64,000 nt of DNA, taken from assembly GCA_903933915.1 (NCBI GenBank), contig CAIZLW010000082.1:29259-93258 (forward strand), in the 5' to 3' direction. The notes below the pieces were generated by a model. That model made no database searches. It was not told where the DNA came from and saw only the letters and a program-made list of their open reading frames with translations. Source of the stretch: an uncultured beta proteobacterium (GTDB lineage Bacteria > Pseudomonadota > Gammaproteobacteria > Burkholderiales > SG8-41). The translations under genes were made by a program, and so were the position numbers. Position 1 is the stretch's first letter. Each line of letters opens with the position of its first letter. Shown in pieces: positions 7,799-16,073 of the stretch.

Positions 7799-8932
7799 AT
7801 GCTGGCAACGCGCATCAGACAAAAAGACGGTCTGTTTTACTTCGCGAGCTATCCGGCCAAGGAAGTGCTGGAGCGCGTGCGGTTCATCAGCCGGTTTTAT
7901 GGCGAAGGCGAGGAAATTACGCCGCAGAGCCTGCCCCAACAGGACGAGATTGCCCAGTTTATTTCGCGCATCGAGCGCACCGACGAGGCGTTTCAGCGCC
8001 AGATGTCGAAGGCCAAGGTCCGCCAACTGCGGAATTTTTACGAAATGGCGGTCAGCCAGCCGCCGATTCCCGGCACCGTGCTGCTGTTTACGTCCGACGA
8101 ACTGCGCTTTACCTGCCTGCCGGGACAGGATTCGATCGGGCATCTCGCGGTACCGGCCTCGAAATACCTGATCATCGACGGCCAGCATCGCCTGGCGGCG
8201 CTGAAGTTTTATCTGATGGAGCATCCGTCGGAAGCGGCATCGATCAACGTGCCCTGCATCATTTTTGACGGCCGCAGCGAGGATTTTGCGGCTGAAATGT
8301 TCGTCATCATCAATTCGACGCCGACACGCATCAACAAAAGTCATCTGGTCGATCTCTACGAACGCGTGTCCTGGGCCGATCCCGACAAGCGGTTTGCAGC
8401 GCGCATGGTCGAAGACCTGTATTCGGAAGACGACAGTCCGCTGCAATACCGCATCAACCGCCTCGGCGGCCGCAGCCTGAAGGACAAATGGATCCTGCAG
8501 GCGGAACTGTTCAACGAGTTGCACCGCTGGATCAGCGCTGACTGGCGCAAGATCAGCCGCACCAGCAACCTGTATCGCGAAAGCGAACGGTTCTACGAAA
8601 TCATCCGCGATTTCCTCAAAGCCGCGCACAAGGTTTGGGGCGATGCCTGGGGGCATGACAGTTACCAGATCACCCGGCCGGTGACGCTTAAGGCAATGAT
8701 CCGGGTTTGCGCCGATCTCGCGCGGGCGGATGCAGAGCCGGCGGCTGGGCGTATCAAACGCTGGGAAGAGCGCTTGTCAGCGTGGGCTGAACATCGCGCC
8801 CAGTTCAAGGGCGATGGTTTTTACGAGCGGTTTCCCGCTAAAGGGCAGACCGAGCGTGTGAGCCGCATCCATCGCGATCTCGCGCGCTGGGCCGGCATCG
8901 AAATCAAGACCAAGGCGCGCGCAAAAGCCTGA
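7799..8932 (+). CDS. Orphan DGQHR-domain protein (DndB/ParB-like superfamily)
   Basis: 377 residues. The signature IIDGQHRLAALKF lies near residue 125, followed by the NVPCIIFDG strand, a FVIINSTPTRINKSHL segment typical of DGQHR proteins, and an alpha-helical C-terminal half. DGQHR domains occur in DndB, a regulator linked to DNA phosphorothioation, and in other proteins near DNA-modification systems. No dnd, dpd, restriction or recombinase gene is adjacent: the neighbours are a secreted-protein gene and a RidA-family gene. It is a single-gene unit with its own AT-rich upstream region. A DNA-related role is inferred from family membership only; the biochemical activity is unknown. Confidence 0.85.
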   Translation: MLATRIRQKDGLFYFASYPAKEVLERVRFISRFYGEGEEITPQSLPQQDEIAQFISRIERTDEAFQRQMSKAKVRQLRNFYEMAVSQPPIPGTVLLFTSDELRFTCLPGQDSIGHLAVPASKYLIIDGQHRLAALKFYLMEHPSEAASINVPCIIFDGRSEDFAAEMFVIINSTPTRINKSHLVDLYERVSWADPDKRFAARMVEDLYSEDDSPLQYRINRLGGRSLKDKWILQAELFNELHRWISADWRKISRTSNLYRESERFYEIIRDFLKAAHKVWGDAWGHDSYQITRPVTLKAMIRVCADLARADAEPAAGRIKRWEERLSAWAEHRAQFKGDGFYERFPAKGQTERVSRIHRDLARWAGIEIKTKARAKA

Positions 8933-8953
8933 GCGCGCCGTACTGCAGGCCGC

Positions 8954-9304
8954 TTATTTCGCGGCTTGCACCATGATTTCGACCAGGGTATCCGGCGTGC
9001 CGAGGCGCGCTTCGACGCAGGCGCGCGCCGGAACATTCTTGGCATCAACCCAGGCAATCCACGCTTCGTCCATGTGCGCTTTTGCGCGCATGTCGGTGAT
9101 CCAGATCGTTGCTGTCAGCAGGCGCGATTTGTCGGTGCCCGCGGTTTTCAGCAGCGCATCGATTTTGGCGAGGATTTCCGCGGTCTGTTCGCGCATGCCC
9201 TTGCTGCGGTCATCCGCCGTGAGGCCTGCGAGATACACGGTATTGCCGTGGACTACCGCCCGCGACAGACGCGAGTCGCTGTTGAAACGCTGGATATCAC
9301 TCAT
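8954..9304 (-). CDS. RidA/YjgF/UK114-family protein
   Basis: About 116 residues. The family fold is visible in VVHGNTVYLAGLTADD, EILAKIDALLKTAGTDKSRLLTATIWITDM and the C-terminal ARACVEARLGTPDTLVEI. The Arg in ARACVEARL corresponds to the catalytic Arg of 2-iminoacid deaminases, so reactive enamine/imine hydrolysis is plausible, although many subfamily members have other or unknown roles. The ORF track begins 10 codons earlier; the ATG at 9304 (MSDIQRFN) fits the family's N-terminus. It converges with the DGQHR gene. Confidence 0.9.
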   Translation of the reverse strand: MSDIQRFNSDSRLSRAVVHGNTVYLAGLTADDRSKGMREQTAEILAKIDALLKTAGTDKSRLLTATIWITDMRAKAHMDEAWIAWVDAKNVPARACVEARLGTPDTLVEIMVQAAK

Positions 9305-9359
9305 GGTTGTGCTCCGAGGGTGTTGTAATGCCAAAGAGTTGAACGACAGGGCCGGACGA

Positions 9360-9677
9360 TCAGATGTGCCCGGAAGTCAGCCAGCGGCCGAAGAAAAAAA
9401 TGCCGATGGCGATGAACGTAAACATCACAAAATCGGGGATTTTGCTTTCGCGAGTGTTGCCGACCTGCGCCGTGTGCAGTGCCTTGAACACCAGAAAACC
9501 GGCAATCAACAGAGTCAGTGTCATGAAGGGCGCCTCGTAGTGCGCCTCCCACAACGCCCCCAGTCCCTGCGACAGCCAGCCGTTCTCGCGGAACAGGTGG
9601 TAGGCGACGCCGCCGATACCCAGCAGGATCAGTCCGCCAACCAGAAGAGTTCCCAGAAGATTAAAAAGTGCTCTCAT
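9360..9677 (-). CDS. Small membrane protein of unknown function
   Basis: About 105 residues with three predicted transmembrane helices: LLGTLLVGGLILLGIGGVAYHLF, MTLTLLIAGFLVFKAL and FVMFTFIAIGIFFFGRWL. No catalytic motif is visible and I do not recognise a family. The ORF track shows a 219-aa ORF starting at 10019, but its first half overlaps tsaB on the opposite strand; the ATG at 9677 begins a sensible membrane protein. It lies 55 bp upstream of the RidA-family gene on the same strand, so the two may be co-transcribed. It is divergent from tsaB with a 140-bp gap. Confidence 0.65.
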   Translation of the reverse strand: MRALFNLLGTLLVGGLILLGIGGVAYHLFRENGWLSQGLGALWEAHYEAPFMTLTLLIAGFLVFKALHTAQVGNTRESKIPDFVMFTFIAIGIFFFGRWLTSGHI

Positions 9678-9817
9678 GAATGGTCTGTAACGGCTTGATT
9701 TTGGTCGTTGTTTGGACGTCGATTTGGGTGCGTCCGGCACAGTATAACGCAGCCGTTGCAGGACGGTGTCCACCTTGCGTGCGATACAATCCGGGCTCTC
9801 CGTGGCCTGTGTTCCAG

Positions 9818-10489
9818 ATGAATATCCTCGCCCTCGATACCTCAACCGATTACTGCAGCGCCGCATTGTGGCGGGACGGTTTATGCGTGGAACGGGCTGC
9901 CGCCGCCGGCCAGTCGCATTCGACGCTGCTGATGCAAATGGCGGATGCCGTATTGGCAGAGGCCGGATTGAAGTTGCAGGCGCTTGATGGCATCGCTTAT
10001 GGCGAAGGGCCGGGATCATTTACCGGACTGCGCATTGCCTGCGCGGTGGCGCAGGGACTGGCTTTTGCCGCCGATCTGCCGGTGGCGGGCATCGGCACCT
10101 TGCAGGCGATGGCGGCGGCTTGTGATGCGCCGCGGGTGATCTGCTGTCTGGATGCGCGGATGCAGGAGGTTTATCACGCCGCCTATGAGCAGCAGGACGG
10201 CCTGTGGCGCGAGATTTCGGCCCCGCGTGTGTGCGCGCCGGCTGCGGTGCCGCTTGCCGAAGGCGGGGGCTGGACCGGGTGTGGCAGCGGTTTTGCGGTT
10301 TATGGCGAAGTGCTGCGGCAACGGCTGGGCAATGCACTGGTGACAGTGCGCCCGGATGTTTATCCGCATGCCGGCGATATCGCGCGACTGGCGGCCCCGG
10401 TGTTTGCCGCGGGGCTCGGCCGGCCGGCTGAACAGGCGGCGCCGCGCTACATCCGCGACAAGGTCGCGCTGAAAACGGCAGAGCGATGA
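9818..10489 (+). CDS. tsaB: tRNA threonylcarbamoyladenosine biosynthesis protein TsaB
   Basis: About 223 residues. The ASKHA-fold start MNILALDTSTDYCSAAL is characteristic, followed by SHSTLLMQMADAVLAEAG, YGEGPGSFTGLRIACAVAQGLAF and the IGTLQAMAAAC block. TsaB partners TsaD and TsaE to make t6A37 in ANN-decoding tRNAs; it is a scaffold rather than the catalytic subunit. The ORF track starts at 9680; the ATG at 9818 begins the conserved sequence. The stop overlaps rimI, and the tsaB-rimI adjacency is widely conserved. Confidence 0.95.
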   Translation: MNILALDTSTDYCSAALWRDGLCVERAAAAGQSHSTLLMQMADAVLAEAGLKLQALDGIAYGEGPGSFTGLRIACAVAQGLAFAADLPVAGIGTLQAMAAACDAPRVICCLDARMQEVYHAAYEQQDGLWREISAPRVCAPAAVPLAEGGGWTGCGSGFAVYGEVLRQRLGNALVTVRPDVYPHAGDIARLAAPVFAAGLGRPAEQAAPRYIRDKVALKTAER

Positions 10490-10950
10490 GCGCACAACTC
10501 GACACGCTGCCGCGGCTGCGGCTGATGACCGACGCCGACCTCGATGCCGTCGAGGCGATCGAGCAGTCGGTCTATACCCATCCCTGGACGCGCGGCAATT
10601 TTGTCGATTCGCTGGCTTCGGGTTATCAATGCTGGGTGATGGAGCAGTGTGGCGATGTCATCGGCTATGCGGTGACGATGGTGGCTGCGGGTGAGGCGCA
10701 TCTGCTCAACTTGAGCATCGTTGCGACGCTGCAGCGCCGCGGCCTGGGCAGCGAGCTGTTGCGCTTCATGCTGCAACTGGCGCGCGACTGCGGCGCCGTG
10801 ACCCTGTATCTTGAGGTGCGTGCGTCCAATCTGGCGGGGCGCGCCTTGTATGCCCGTCACGGCTTTGCCGAGATCGGCATCCGCAAGGCGTACTACCCGG
10901 CGCATCAGGGGCGCGAGGATGCGGTGACGATGGAGAGGAAACTGGCATGA
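10486..10950 (+). CDS. rimI: Ribosomal protein bS18 N-alanine acetyltransferase
   Basis: 154 residues, a single GNAT domain. The acetyl-CoA-binding loop is seen as ATLQRRGLGSELLRFML (R-x-x-G-x-G/A), preceded by HLLNLSIV and followed by YLEVRASNLAGRALYARHGF and RKAYYP, all typical of RimI. It acetylates the N-terminal Ala of ribosomal protein S18. Its ATG overlaps the tsaB stop, and its own stop overlaps the next gene, so this is a tightly coupled three-gene operon. Confidence 0.93.
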   Translation: MSAQLDTLPRLRLMTDADLDAVEAIEQSVYTHPWTRGNFVDSLASGYQCWVMEQCGDVIGYAVTMVAAGEAHLLNLSIVATLQRRGLGSELLRFMLQLARDCGAVTLYLEVRASNLAGRALYARHGFAEIGIRKAYYPAHQGREDAVTMERKLA

Positions 10951-11717
10951 CCGAGGCTGCGGATCGCCGACGCGAGGAGATGCTCCGCGAGATGGGGATC
11001 AGTCCCATCTGGCGGCTGCGTGGCGCGCCTGCGGCTGCAGAGGCGCCGGCAGCGCCGGTAACCGGAACAACGCTGGTCGCTGCAGAACCGCAGCCACAGC
11101 CGATGGCTGCAGTGATCGCGCCGCGCGGCGACGTTGCCGGCATGGACTGGCCGGCGCTGCAGTCCTGCGTTGCCGATTGCACCGCCTGCGGCTTGCACAA
11201 GGGCCGCAACAAGACGGTATTCGGGGTCGGTGATCAACAGGCGGACTGGCTCATTGTCGGTGAAGGCCCCGGCGCCGATGAAGATGCGCAGGGTGAACCA
11301 TTCGTCGGGCAGGCCGGCAGACTGCTCGACAACATGCTGGCAGCCATCAAGCTCAAGCGCGGCGCGAATGTCTATATCGCCAACATCGTCAAATGCCGGC
11401 CGCCGGGCAACCGTAATCCGCAGGCCGATGAAGCGCAGGCCTGTGCGCCCTACCTGAAACGGCAGATCGAACTGATCCAGCCGAAGCTGATCATCGCCCT
11501 GGGCAAGGTCGCGGCGGTGAATCTGCTCGGCCGCGATGCGAGCATTGCCAGTCTGCGCGGCGCTGTTCACGATTGCCGTGGCATCCCGCTGATCGTGACA
11601 TATCATCCGGCTTATCTGCTGCGCACGCTGTCGGACAAGGCGAAGGCCTGGGAAGATCTTTGTTTTGCCGTGACCACGATGCAAGCCTTGCAATCTGCAC
11701 AATCCGCCGCCACCTGA
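10947..11717 (+). CDS. Family 4-type uracil-DNA glycosylase (Fe-S)
   Basis: 256 residues. After a variable Ala/Pro-rich N-terminal tail come the iron-sulfur cysteines (C-x2-C in CTACGLHKGR, further Cys in KCRPPGNRNP and AQACAPYL), motif A GEGPGADEDAQGEPFVGQAG and the C-terminal catalytic-pocket motif TYHPAYLLR. It removes uracil from deaminated DNA, starting base excision repair. The first 65 residues resemble the interaction tail often fused to this family in proteobacteria next to rimI. The ATG overlaps the rimI stop. Confidence 0.92.
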   Translation: MTEAADRRREEMLREMGISPIWRLRGAPAAAEAPAAPVTGTTLVAAEPQPQPMAAVIAPRGDVAGMDWPALQSCVADCTACGLHKGRNKTVFGVGDQQADWLIVGEGPGADEDAQGEPFVGQAGRLLDNMLAAIKLKRGANVYIANIVKCRPPGNRNPQADEAQACAPYLKRQIELIQPKLIIALGKVAAVNLLGRDASIASLRGAVHDCRGIPLIVTYHPAYLLRTLSDKAKAWEDLCFAVTTMQALQSAQSAAT

Positions 11718-11750
11718 AGTGGTGTTCATCTCTGTCTGAGGAGTCTGCCG

Positions 11751-12425
11751 GTGAAAAAACTTAATATATTGATTTTATTGATGTTTTCTTTATTCGCCGG
11801 TGGCTGCGGTTACAACGCGCTGCAGGCCGGTGACGAACACATCAAGGCCAGTTGGGCCGAGGTCGTCAATCAGTATCAGCGTCGCGCCGACCTGATTCCC
11901 AATCTGGTGGAGACCGTGAAGGGGTTCGCCGCCCAGGAAAAGGATGTGCTGCTCGGCGTGACCAACGCGCGTTCGAAAGTCGGCTCGATCCAGGCAACGC
12001 CGGAGCTGGTCAACGATCCGCAGGCCTTCGCGCGTTTTTCGCAGGCACAGGGTGAACTGTCCTCAGCGCTGTCGCGGCTGCTGGTGGTTTCCGAAAATTA
12101 TCCGCAGCTCAAATCGGATGCGAATTTCCGCGACCTGCAGGCGCAGCTCGAAGGCACGGAGAACCGCATTGCCGTTGCGCGCAAGCGTTACATCGATACC
12201 GTTCGTGAATACAACACCATCGTGCGGTCCTTCCCGAGCAATCTCACGGCGATGATTTTCGGCATCAAGGAGAAGGCGCAGTTCACCGTCGAAAACGAAA
12301 AAGAAATCAGCAAGGCGCCGAAAGTCGAGTTCGGCAAACCCGCGGCGCCGACTCCAGCCGCACCGGCACCGCCCGCGGCCCCTTCCAGTCCTGCCAGCGA
12401 GTACACGGTGCCCGCCACCAAATAA
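11751..12425 (+). CDS. lemA: LemA-family lipoprotein
   Basis: 224 residues. The lipobox is LFAGGCGYN with Cys near residue 19, so it is an outer- or inner-membrane lipoprotein. The LemA core is clear: SWAEVVNQYQRRADLIPNLVETVKGFAAQE and NARSKVGSI, then a long helical bundle ending FSNL-type (RSFPSNLTAMIFG) and a Pro/Ala-rich tail. The start is GTG after GAGGAG. The first 15 codons are strikingly AT-rich compared with the rest. LemA proteins often travel with TPM-domain genes, as here; the function is poorly defined, with envelope-stress roles proposed in some species. Confidence 0.93.
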   Translation: MKKLNILILLMFSLFAGGCGYNALQAGDEHIKASWAEVVNQYQRRADLIPNLVETVKGFAAQEKDVLLGVTNARSKVGSIQATPELVNDPQAFARFSQAQGELSSALSRLLVVSENYPQLKSDANFRDLQAQLEGTENRIAVARKRYIDTVREYNTIVRSFPSNLTAMIFGIKEKAQFTVENEKEISKAPKVEFGKPAAPTPAAPAPPAAPSSPASEYTVPATK

Positions 12426-12428
12426 GTG

Positions 12429-13316
12429 ATGCGTGCCTTGTCGCGGTGGCGTGTGTATGCGGTTGCCGTGCTGCTGGGTTTTACCCTGCAGGCCGGCGCC
12501 GCCGGCGTTGACATTCCGCCGCTGAAGTCACGGGTCACCGATCTAACCGGCACGCTGCCGGCGCAGCAGATCGTGCAACTCGAGCAGCGTCTCGCCGCCT
12601 TTGAAAAAGAGAAGGGCGTCCAGATTGCCGTGCTGATGGTGCCGACCGTGCAGCCGGAATCCATCGAGGAATACGCGGTGCGCGTGATCGAGCAATGGAA
12701 AATCGGCCGCAAGGGCATTGATGACGGTGTGCTGCTGGTCATTGCCAAAAACGATCGCAAGCTGCGCATCGAGGTCGGTTACGGCCTCGAAGGCGCGCTC
12801 AATGACGCGACCGCGAAACGCATCATCAGCGAAGACATCGTGCCGCATCTGAAGCATGGTGATTTTGCCGCCGGCGTCAATGCCGGCGTGTCGCGCATCC
12901 TGCGCGTGGCCGGCGGCGAACCCTTGCCGCCTGTGCAACAAGGGCAGGGCAGATCATCCTCGCTGCCCTTCGATCCGATGCTGCTGTTAGCTGCGTTCAT
13001 CTTTGCCAACCCGCTGACGCGGATGCTGCGCCCGTTGCTCGGGCGTGTTCCTGCGGCCGGTTTGATCAGCCTCGCGGTCGGTGTGGGAATCGGGCTGGTC
13101 TTCGGCAGTCTCTTTGCCGGGCTGATTGCCGGCGCCGTCATTTTTTTTATGGGGCTGGCCGGTGGCGGCAACGGCGGGTCCTGGGGCTCTGGCGGGGGTT
13201 CATGGTCGTCCGGCGGCGGCTCATGGTCATCCGGCGGCGGTGGCTTCAGCAGTGGTGGCGGCTTCAGCGGCGGCGGGGGCAGTTCCGGTGGCGGCGGCGC
13301 ATCGGGGAGCTGGTGA
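12429..13316 (+). CDS. TPM-domain (YgcG-family) membrane protein with Gly/Ser-rich tail
   Basis: About 295 residues. The signal peptide ends near AGAAGVDIPPL; the TPM domain follows with RVTDLTGTLPAQQIVQLEQRL, VQIAVLMVPT, EYAVRVIEQWKIGRKGIDDGVLLVIA and RKLRIEVGYGLEGALND, all family hallmarks. Two hydrophobic helices (FDPMLLLAAFIFANPL; LISLAVGVGIGLVFGSLFAGLIAG) precede a tail of about 50 residues made almost wholly of Gly and Ser, typical of YgcG. TPM domains occur in a thylakoid protein needed for photosystem repair, but the bacterial role is unclear. It lies three bases after lemA. Confidence 0.9.
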   Translation: MRALSRWRVYAVAVLLGFTLQAGAAGVDIPPLKSRVTDLTGTLPAQQIVQLEQRLAAFEKEKGVQIAVLMVPTVQPESIEEYAVRVIEQWKIGRKGIDDGVLLVIAKNDRKLRIEVGYGLEGALNDATAKRIISEDIVPHLKHGDFAAGVNAGVSRILRVAGGEPLPPVQQGQGRSSSLPFDPMLLLAAFIFANPLTRMLRPLLGRVPAAGLISLAVGVGIGLVFGSLFAGLIAGAVIFFMGLAGGGNGGSWGSGGGSWSSGGGSWSSGGGGFSSGGGFSGGGGSSGGGGASGSW

Positions 13317-13317
13317 C

Positions 13318-13815
13318 ATGAATATCAAACGCCTGCTTAAACATGTGCTGATGCCGCCGTGGCTGGTGCGCGGCACTTTTTCATCGGCAGTGATGCGCCG
13401 CGTCGAGGACGCTGTCAAAGCGAGCGAGCGGACTCACCGCGGCGAGCTTTGTGTTGCGGTGGAGGCCGGCCTTGAGCTGGAATCGCTGTGGCGCGGGCAG
13501 AGTCCGCGGGCCCGGGCCGAGCAGGTGTTCTCGCAACTGCGCGTTTGGGATACCGCTGAAAACAGCGGCGTACTGCTTTACATCAACTGGGCGGATCGCA
13601 ATATCGAGATCATCGCCGACCGCGGCATCAGTGCGCGGGTGTCCCAGGATGAATGGGAGGCGATTTGCCAGGCCATCGAGCAGTCCTTCCGCGCAGGGCG
13701 GTTCGAAGCCGGACTGCTGGAAGGCATTGCGCGCATCACCGGACTGCTCGCGGCACATTTTCCGGCCGCAGCCGGCAACGTGGATGAACTCTCCAACCGG
13801 CCGGTCATGTTGTGA
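13318..13815 (+). CDS. Second TPM-domain protein, cytoplasmic type
   Basis: About 165 residues and no signal peptide. It has a divergent TPM domain: RVEDAVKASERTHRGELCVAVEAG, RAEQVFSQLRVWDTAENSGVLLYINWADRNIEIIADRGI and CQAIEQSFRAGRFEAGLLEGI. The ORF track starts at 13126 inside the previous gene; the ATG at 13318 right after the upstream stop is the sensible start. Together with lemA and the YgcG-like gene it forms a three-gene operon seen in many betaproteobacteria, suggesting a shared envelope function. Confidence 0.85.
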   Translation: MNIKRLLKHVLMPPWLVRGTFSSAVMRRVEDAVKASERTHRGELCVAVEAGLELESLWRGQSPRARAEQVFSQLRVWDTAENSGVLLYINWADRNIEIIADRGISARVSQDEWEAICQAIEQSFRAGRFEAGLLEGIARITGLLAAHFPAAAGNVDELSNRPVML

Positions 13816-14034
13816 CCTGCGCGCGCACGCAGGGTACCTCACTGAATTAGTGCTGCTTCGAACGGGCTGTACCGATACTGGCCGCTTCATGACGGATTGC
13901 GGTAAAGTGCCGCCTCGGTTGCCGAAAGACTGCAGTGTCCAATGCAGCACGGTTGCCGCATCCACCGGAGGAGCGATTTTGATCAAAGGCAGCTGTATTG
14001 GGATCATGCGGCGCAAACGCTGCGGAGTGTGCGC

Positions 14035-15537
14035 ATGATTGATGCGATTTCCGCCGGCCTTTTTGCGTTGCTGACTCCGCAGGCGGTGTTGTTCCTGTTC
14101 CTCGGCGTGATTTACGGCCTGGTCATCGGCATCCTGCCCGGTCTCGGCGGCGTGGTGGCGATGGCGCTGCTGCTGCCGTTTACCTATGGTTTCGAGACGG
14201 CGGCGACGCTGGCGCTGCTGCTCGGTGCACACATCGCGACGATCTGGGGCGACTCGGTGACCAGCATTCTGTTCAGCGTGCCCGGTTCGGCGAAGGGGCT
14301 GGCGCTGTGTTTCGACGGCTATCCGATGACCAAGCAGGGCAAGGCCAAACGCGCGCTCGCCGCGTCGGCAACCGGCGCGCTTCTCGGCGGCATCATCGGC
14401 GCGGTGTTTCTGGCCTTGTGCATTCCGCTGATCCGTCCGGTGATTCTGGCGCTGGGTCCCAGCGAATACCTGATGATGGCGCTGTGGGGTCTGACAGTGA
14501 TCGCGACCTTCAGCGAAGGTTCGCTGATGAAGGGCATGACCGCCAGTGTTCTCGGCGTGCTGGTCGCTTTTATCGGCACTGATGTGGTGACGGCGACGCC
14601 GCGTTTCACCTTCGGCAGCGAATTCCTGATGGACGGCATTTCGTTTCCGGTGGCGATGATCGGCCTGTTCGCAGTGTCGGAAATGATGAAAATGTCGATC
14701 CGCGGCACGCCAATCATTGACCGCTCGCTGGTCAGCGAAGACAGCACGGTATGGCAGGGCGTCTGCGACGCCTTCCGCCACTGGTGGCTGGTGGTCCGTT
14801 CCAGCCTGCTCGGTTTGTGGATCGGCGTACTGCCCGGGGTTGGCGCCAGCGTGGCGGGTCTTGCCGCTTATGCGCAGGCAGTTCAGACCTCGAAAACACC
14901 GGAGCGTTTCGGCAAGGGTGCGGTGGAAGGGGTGATTGCACCGGACGCCACGATGGGGGCGAACGAAGGCGGCGGGCTGATGCCGACGCTGGCCTTCGGC
15001 ATTCCCGGCGGCGAGAGCATGGCGATCCTGCTGGTGGCCTTCATCGGGCTGGGCATCGTGCCGGGACCGGACATGCTGACCAAAAATCTTGATGTCGTGT
15101 TCAGCATGGTATGGATCATCGTGCTCGCCAATATCATGGTGACCATCATCGGTCTCGGCATCACGCCGTGGCTGGCGCGGCTGCCGTCGCTGCAGGCGAA
15201 CTTGATGGTGCCGATGGTGCTGACAGTGTGTTTTGTCGGCGCCTATGCCACTCGCGGCCGCATCGAGGATGTCGTGGTGGCCGCGGTATTCGGTGTCATT
15301 GGCTATCTGATGGACAAATACCGGTATTCGCGCGCGAATTTTGTCATCGGCATGGTGTTGGCGGTGATGATCGAGCGCAATCTGCATATTTCGATCAACC
15401 TCTACGGGGCTGATTTCCTGCTTGACCGGCCGATTGCGCTGGCCATGCTGATCTTTGTGGTGGTCACCGCAGTCCTGCCTTTCTGGCGCGAACGCCGTCG
15501 TAAACGCGCCGCGCTGCAGGCCGGGGGCGTGGCATGA
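14035..15537 (+). CDS. tctA: Tripartite tricarboxylate transporter, large membrane subunit TctA
   Basis: About 500 residues, the full family length with roughly 12 helices. The hallmark ILPGLGGVVAMALLLPFTYG near residue 25 and a second copy of the motif in LPGVGASVAGLAAYAQA are present, along with GANEGGGLMPTLAFGIPGGESMAILL. TctA forms the channel of TTT secondary transporters in the inner membrane. The ORF track begins at 13942; I use the ATG at 14035 (MIDAISAGLFALLTPQ). It is translationally coupled to tctB. The substrate class is carboxylates, but the actual compound cannot be read. Confidence 0.95.
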   Translation: MIDAISAGLFALLTPQAVLFLFLGVIYGLVIGILPGLGGVVAMALLLPFTYGFETAATLALLLGAHIATIWGDSVTSILFSVPGSAKGLALCFDGYPMTKQGKAKRALAASATGALLGGIIGAVFLALCIPLIRPVILALGPSEYLMMALWGLTVIATFSEGSLMKGMTASVLGVLVAFIGTDVVTATPRFTFGSEFLMDGISFPVAMIGLFAVSEMMKMSIRGTPIIDRSLVSEDSTVWQGVCDAFRHWWLVVRSSLLGLWIGVLPGVGASVAGLAAYAQAVQTSKTPERFGKGAVEGVIAPDATMGANEGGGLMPTLAFGIPGGESMAILLVAFIGLGIVPGPDMLTKNLDVVFSMVWIIVLANIMVTIIGLGITPWLARLPSLQANLMVPMVLTVCFVGAYATRGRIEDVVVAAVFGVIGYLMDKYRYSRANFVIGMVLAVMIERNLHISINLYGADFLLDRPIALAMLIFVVVTAVLPFWRERRRKRAALQAGGVA

Positions 15538-16040
15538 GCCGGCACGCACAGGAAAACCTGGTTTCGCTGATCCTGCTCGGGCTGTTCGGTCTGGTGCTCT
15601 GGCTGTGCCAGGACTTCGGCCCCCGGGCGCGGCTGATCCCGCTGCCGCTGGCGGTGTTCGGCATCGCGCTGACTGTGGCGCAATTCGCCTGGCACAATTT
15701 CGGCCGCGAAGACGCCCGTCCGATGGAGATGATCAGCGTCGATACCAGCGCCATCACAGCGACTGGCGAAGGCCGGCCGCGCACGGAACGTACGGAAGAG
15801 CAGTTGGGGCAGTGGGGCGAGACTGGCGCCTATTTCATTGTCGCCTTGCTGGTGGCGATGATTTTTGCGATCGGGATCTTTCCGACGGTGTTCGTTTTTA
15901 CCGCGGCTTATCTGATCCTGACCCGCTACTGCACGGCGGTGCAGGGGCTGGCGTATTCCGCAGCTTTGACGGTTTCGATTTATCTGTTGTTTGCTGTGGC
16001 GCTGGAGATGCAGCCTTATCACGGGCTGCTGGCGGGATGA
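15534..16040 (+). CDS. tctB: Tripartite tricarboxylate transporter, small membrane subunit TctB
   Basis: 168 residues with four predicted helices: LVSLILLGLFGLVLWLC, LIPLPLAVFGIALTVAQFAW, GAYFIVALLVAMIFAIGIF and AALTVSIYLLFAVAL. Length, position and helix layout match TctB, which is weakly conserved in sequence. The central cytoplasmic loop carries a Glu/Arg/Thr-rich stretch. It overlaps the tctA stop by four bases and is followed within about 30 bases by the receptor gene. Confidence 0.88.
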   Translation: MSRHAQENLVSLILLGLFGLVLWLCQDFGPRARLIPLPLAVFGIALTVAQFAWHNFGREDARPMEMISVDTSAITATGEGRPRTERTEEQLGQWGETGAYFIVALLVAMIFAIGIFPTVFVFTAAYLILTRYCTAVQGLAYSAALTVSIYLLFAVALEMQPYHGLLAG

Positions 16041-16073
16041 ATGTCCTGATCGAACTTTGACGAAGAGGAAACG

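Noticed and set aside
13381-15549. 722-aa minus-strand ORF opposite tctA
   Set aside because: It is a shadow of tctA and the TPM gene; the His/Gln/Arg-rich translation is typical of antisense GC-rich frames.
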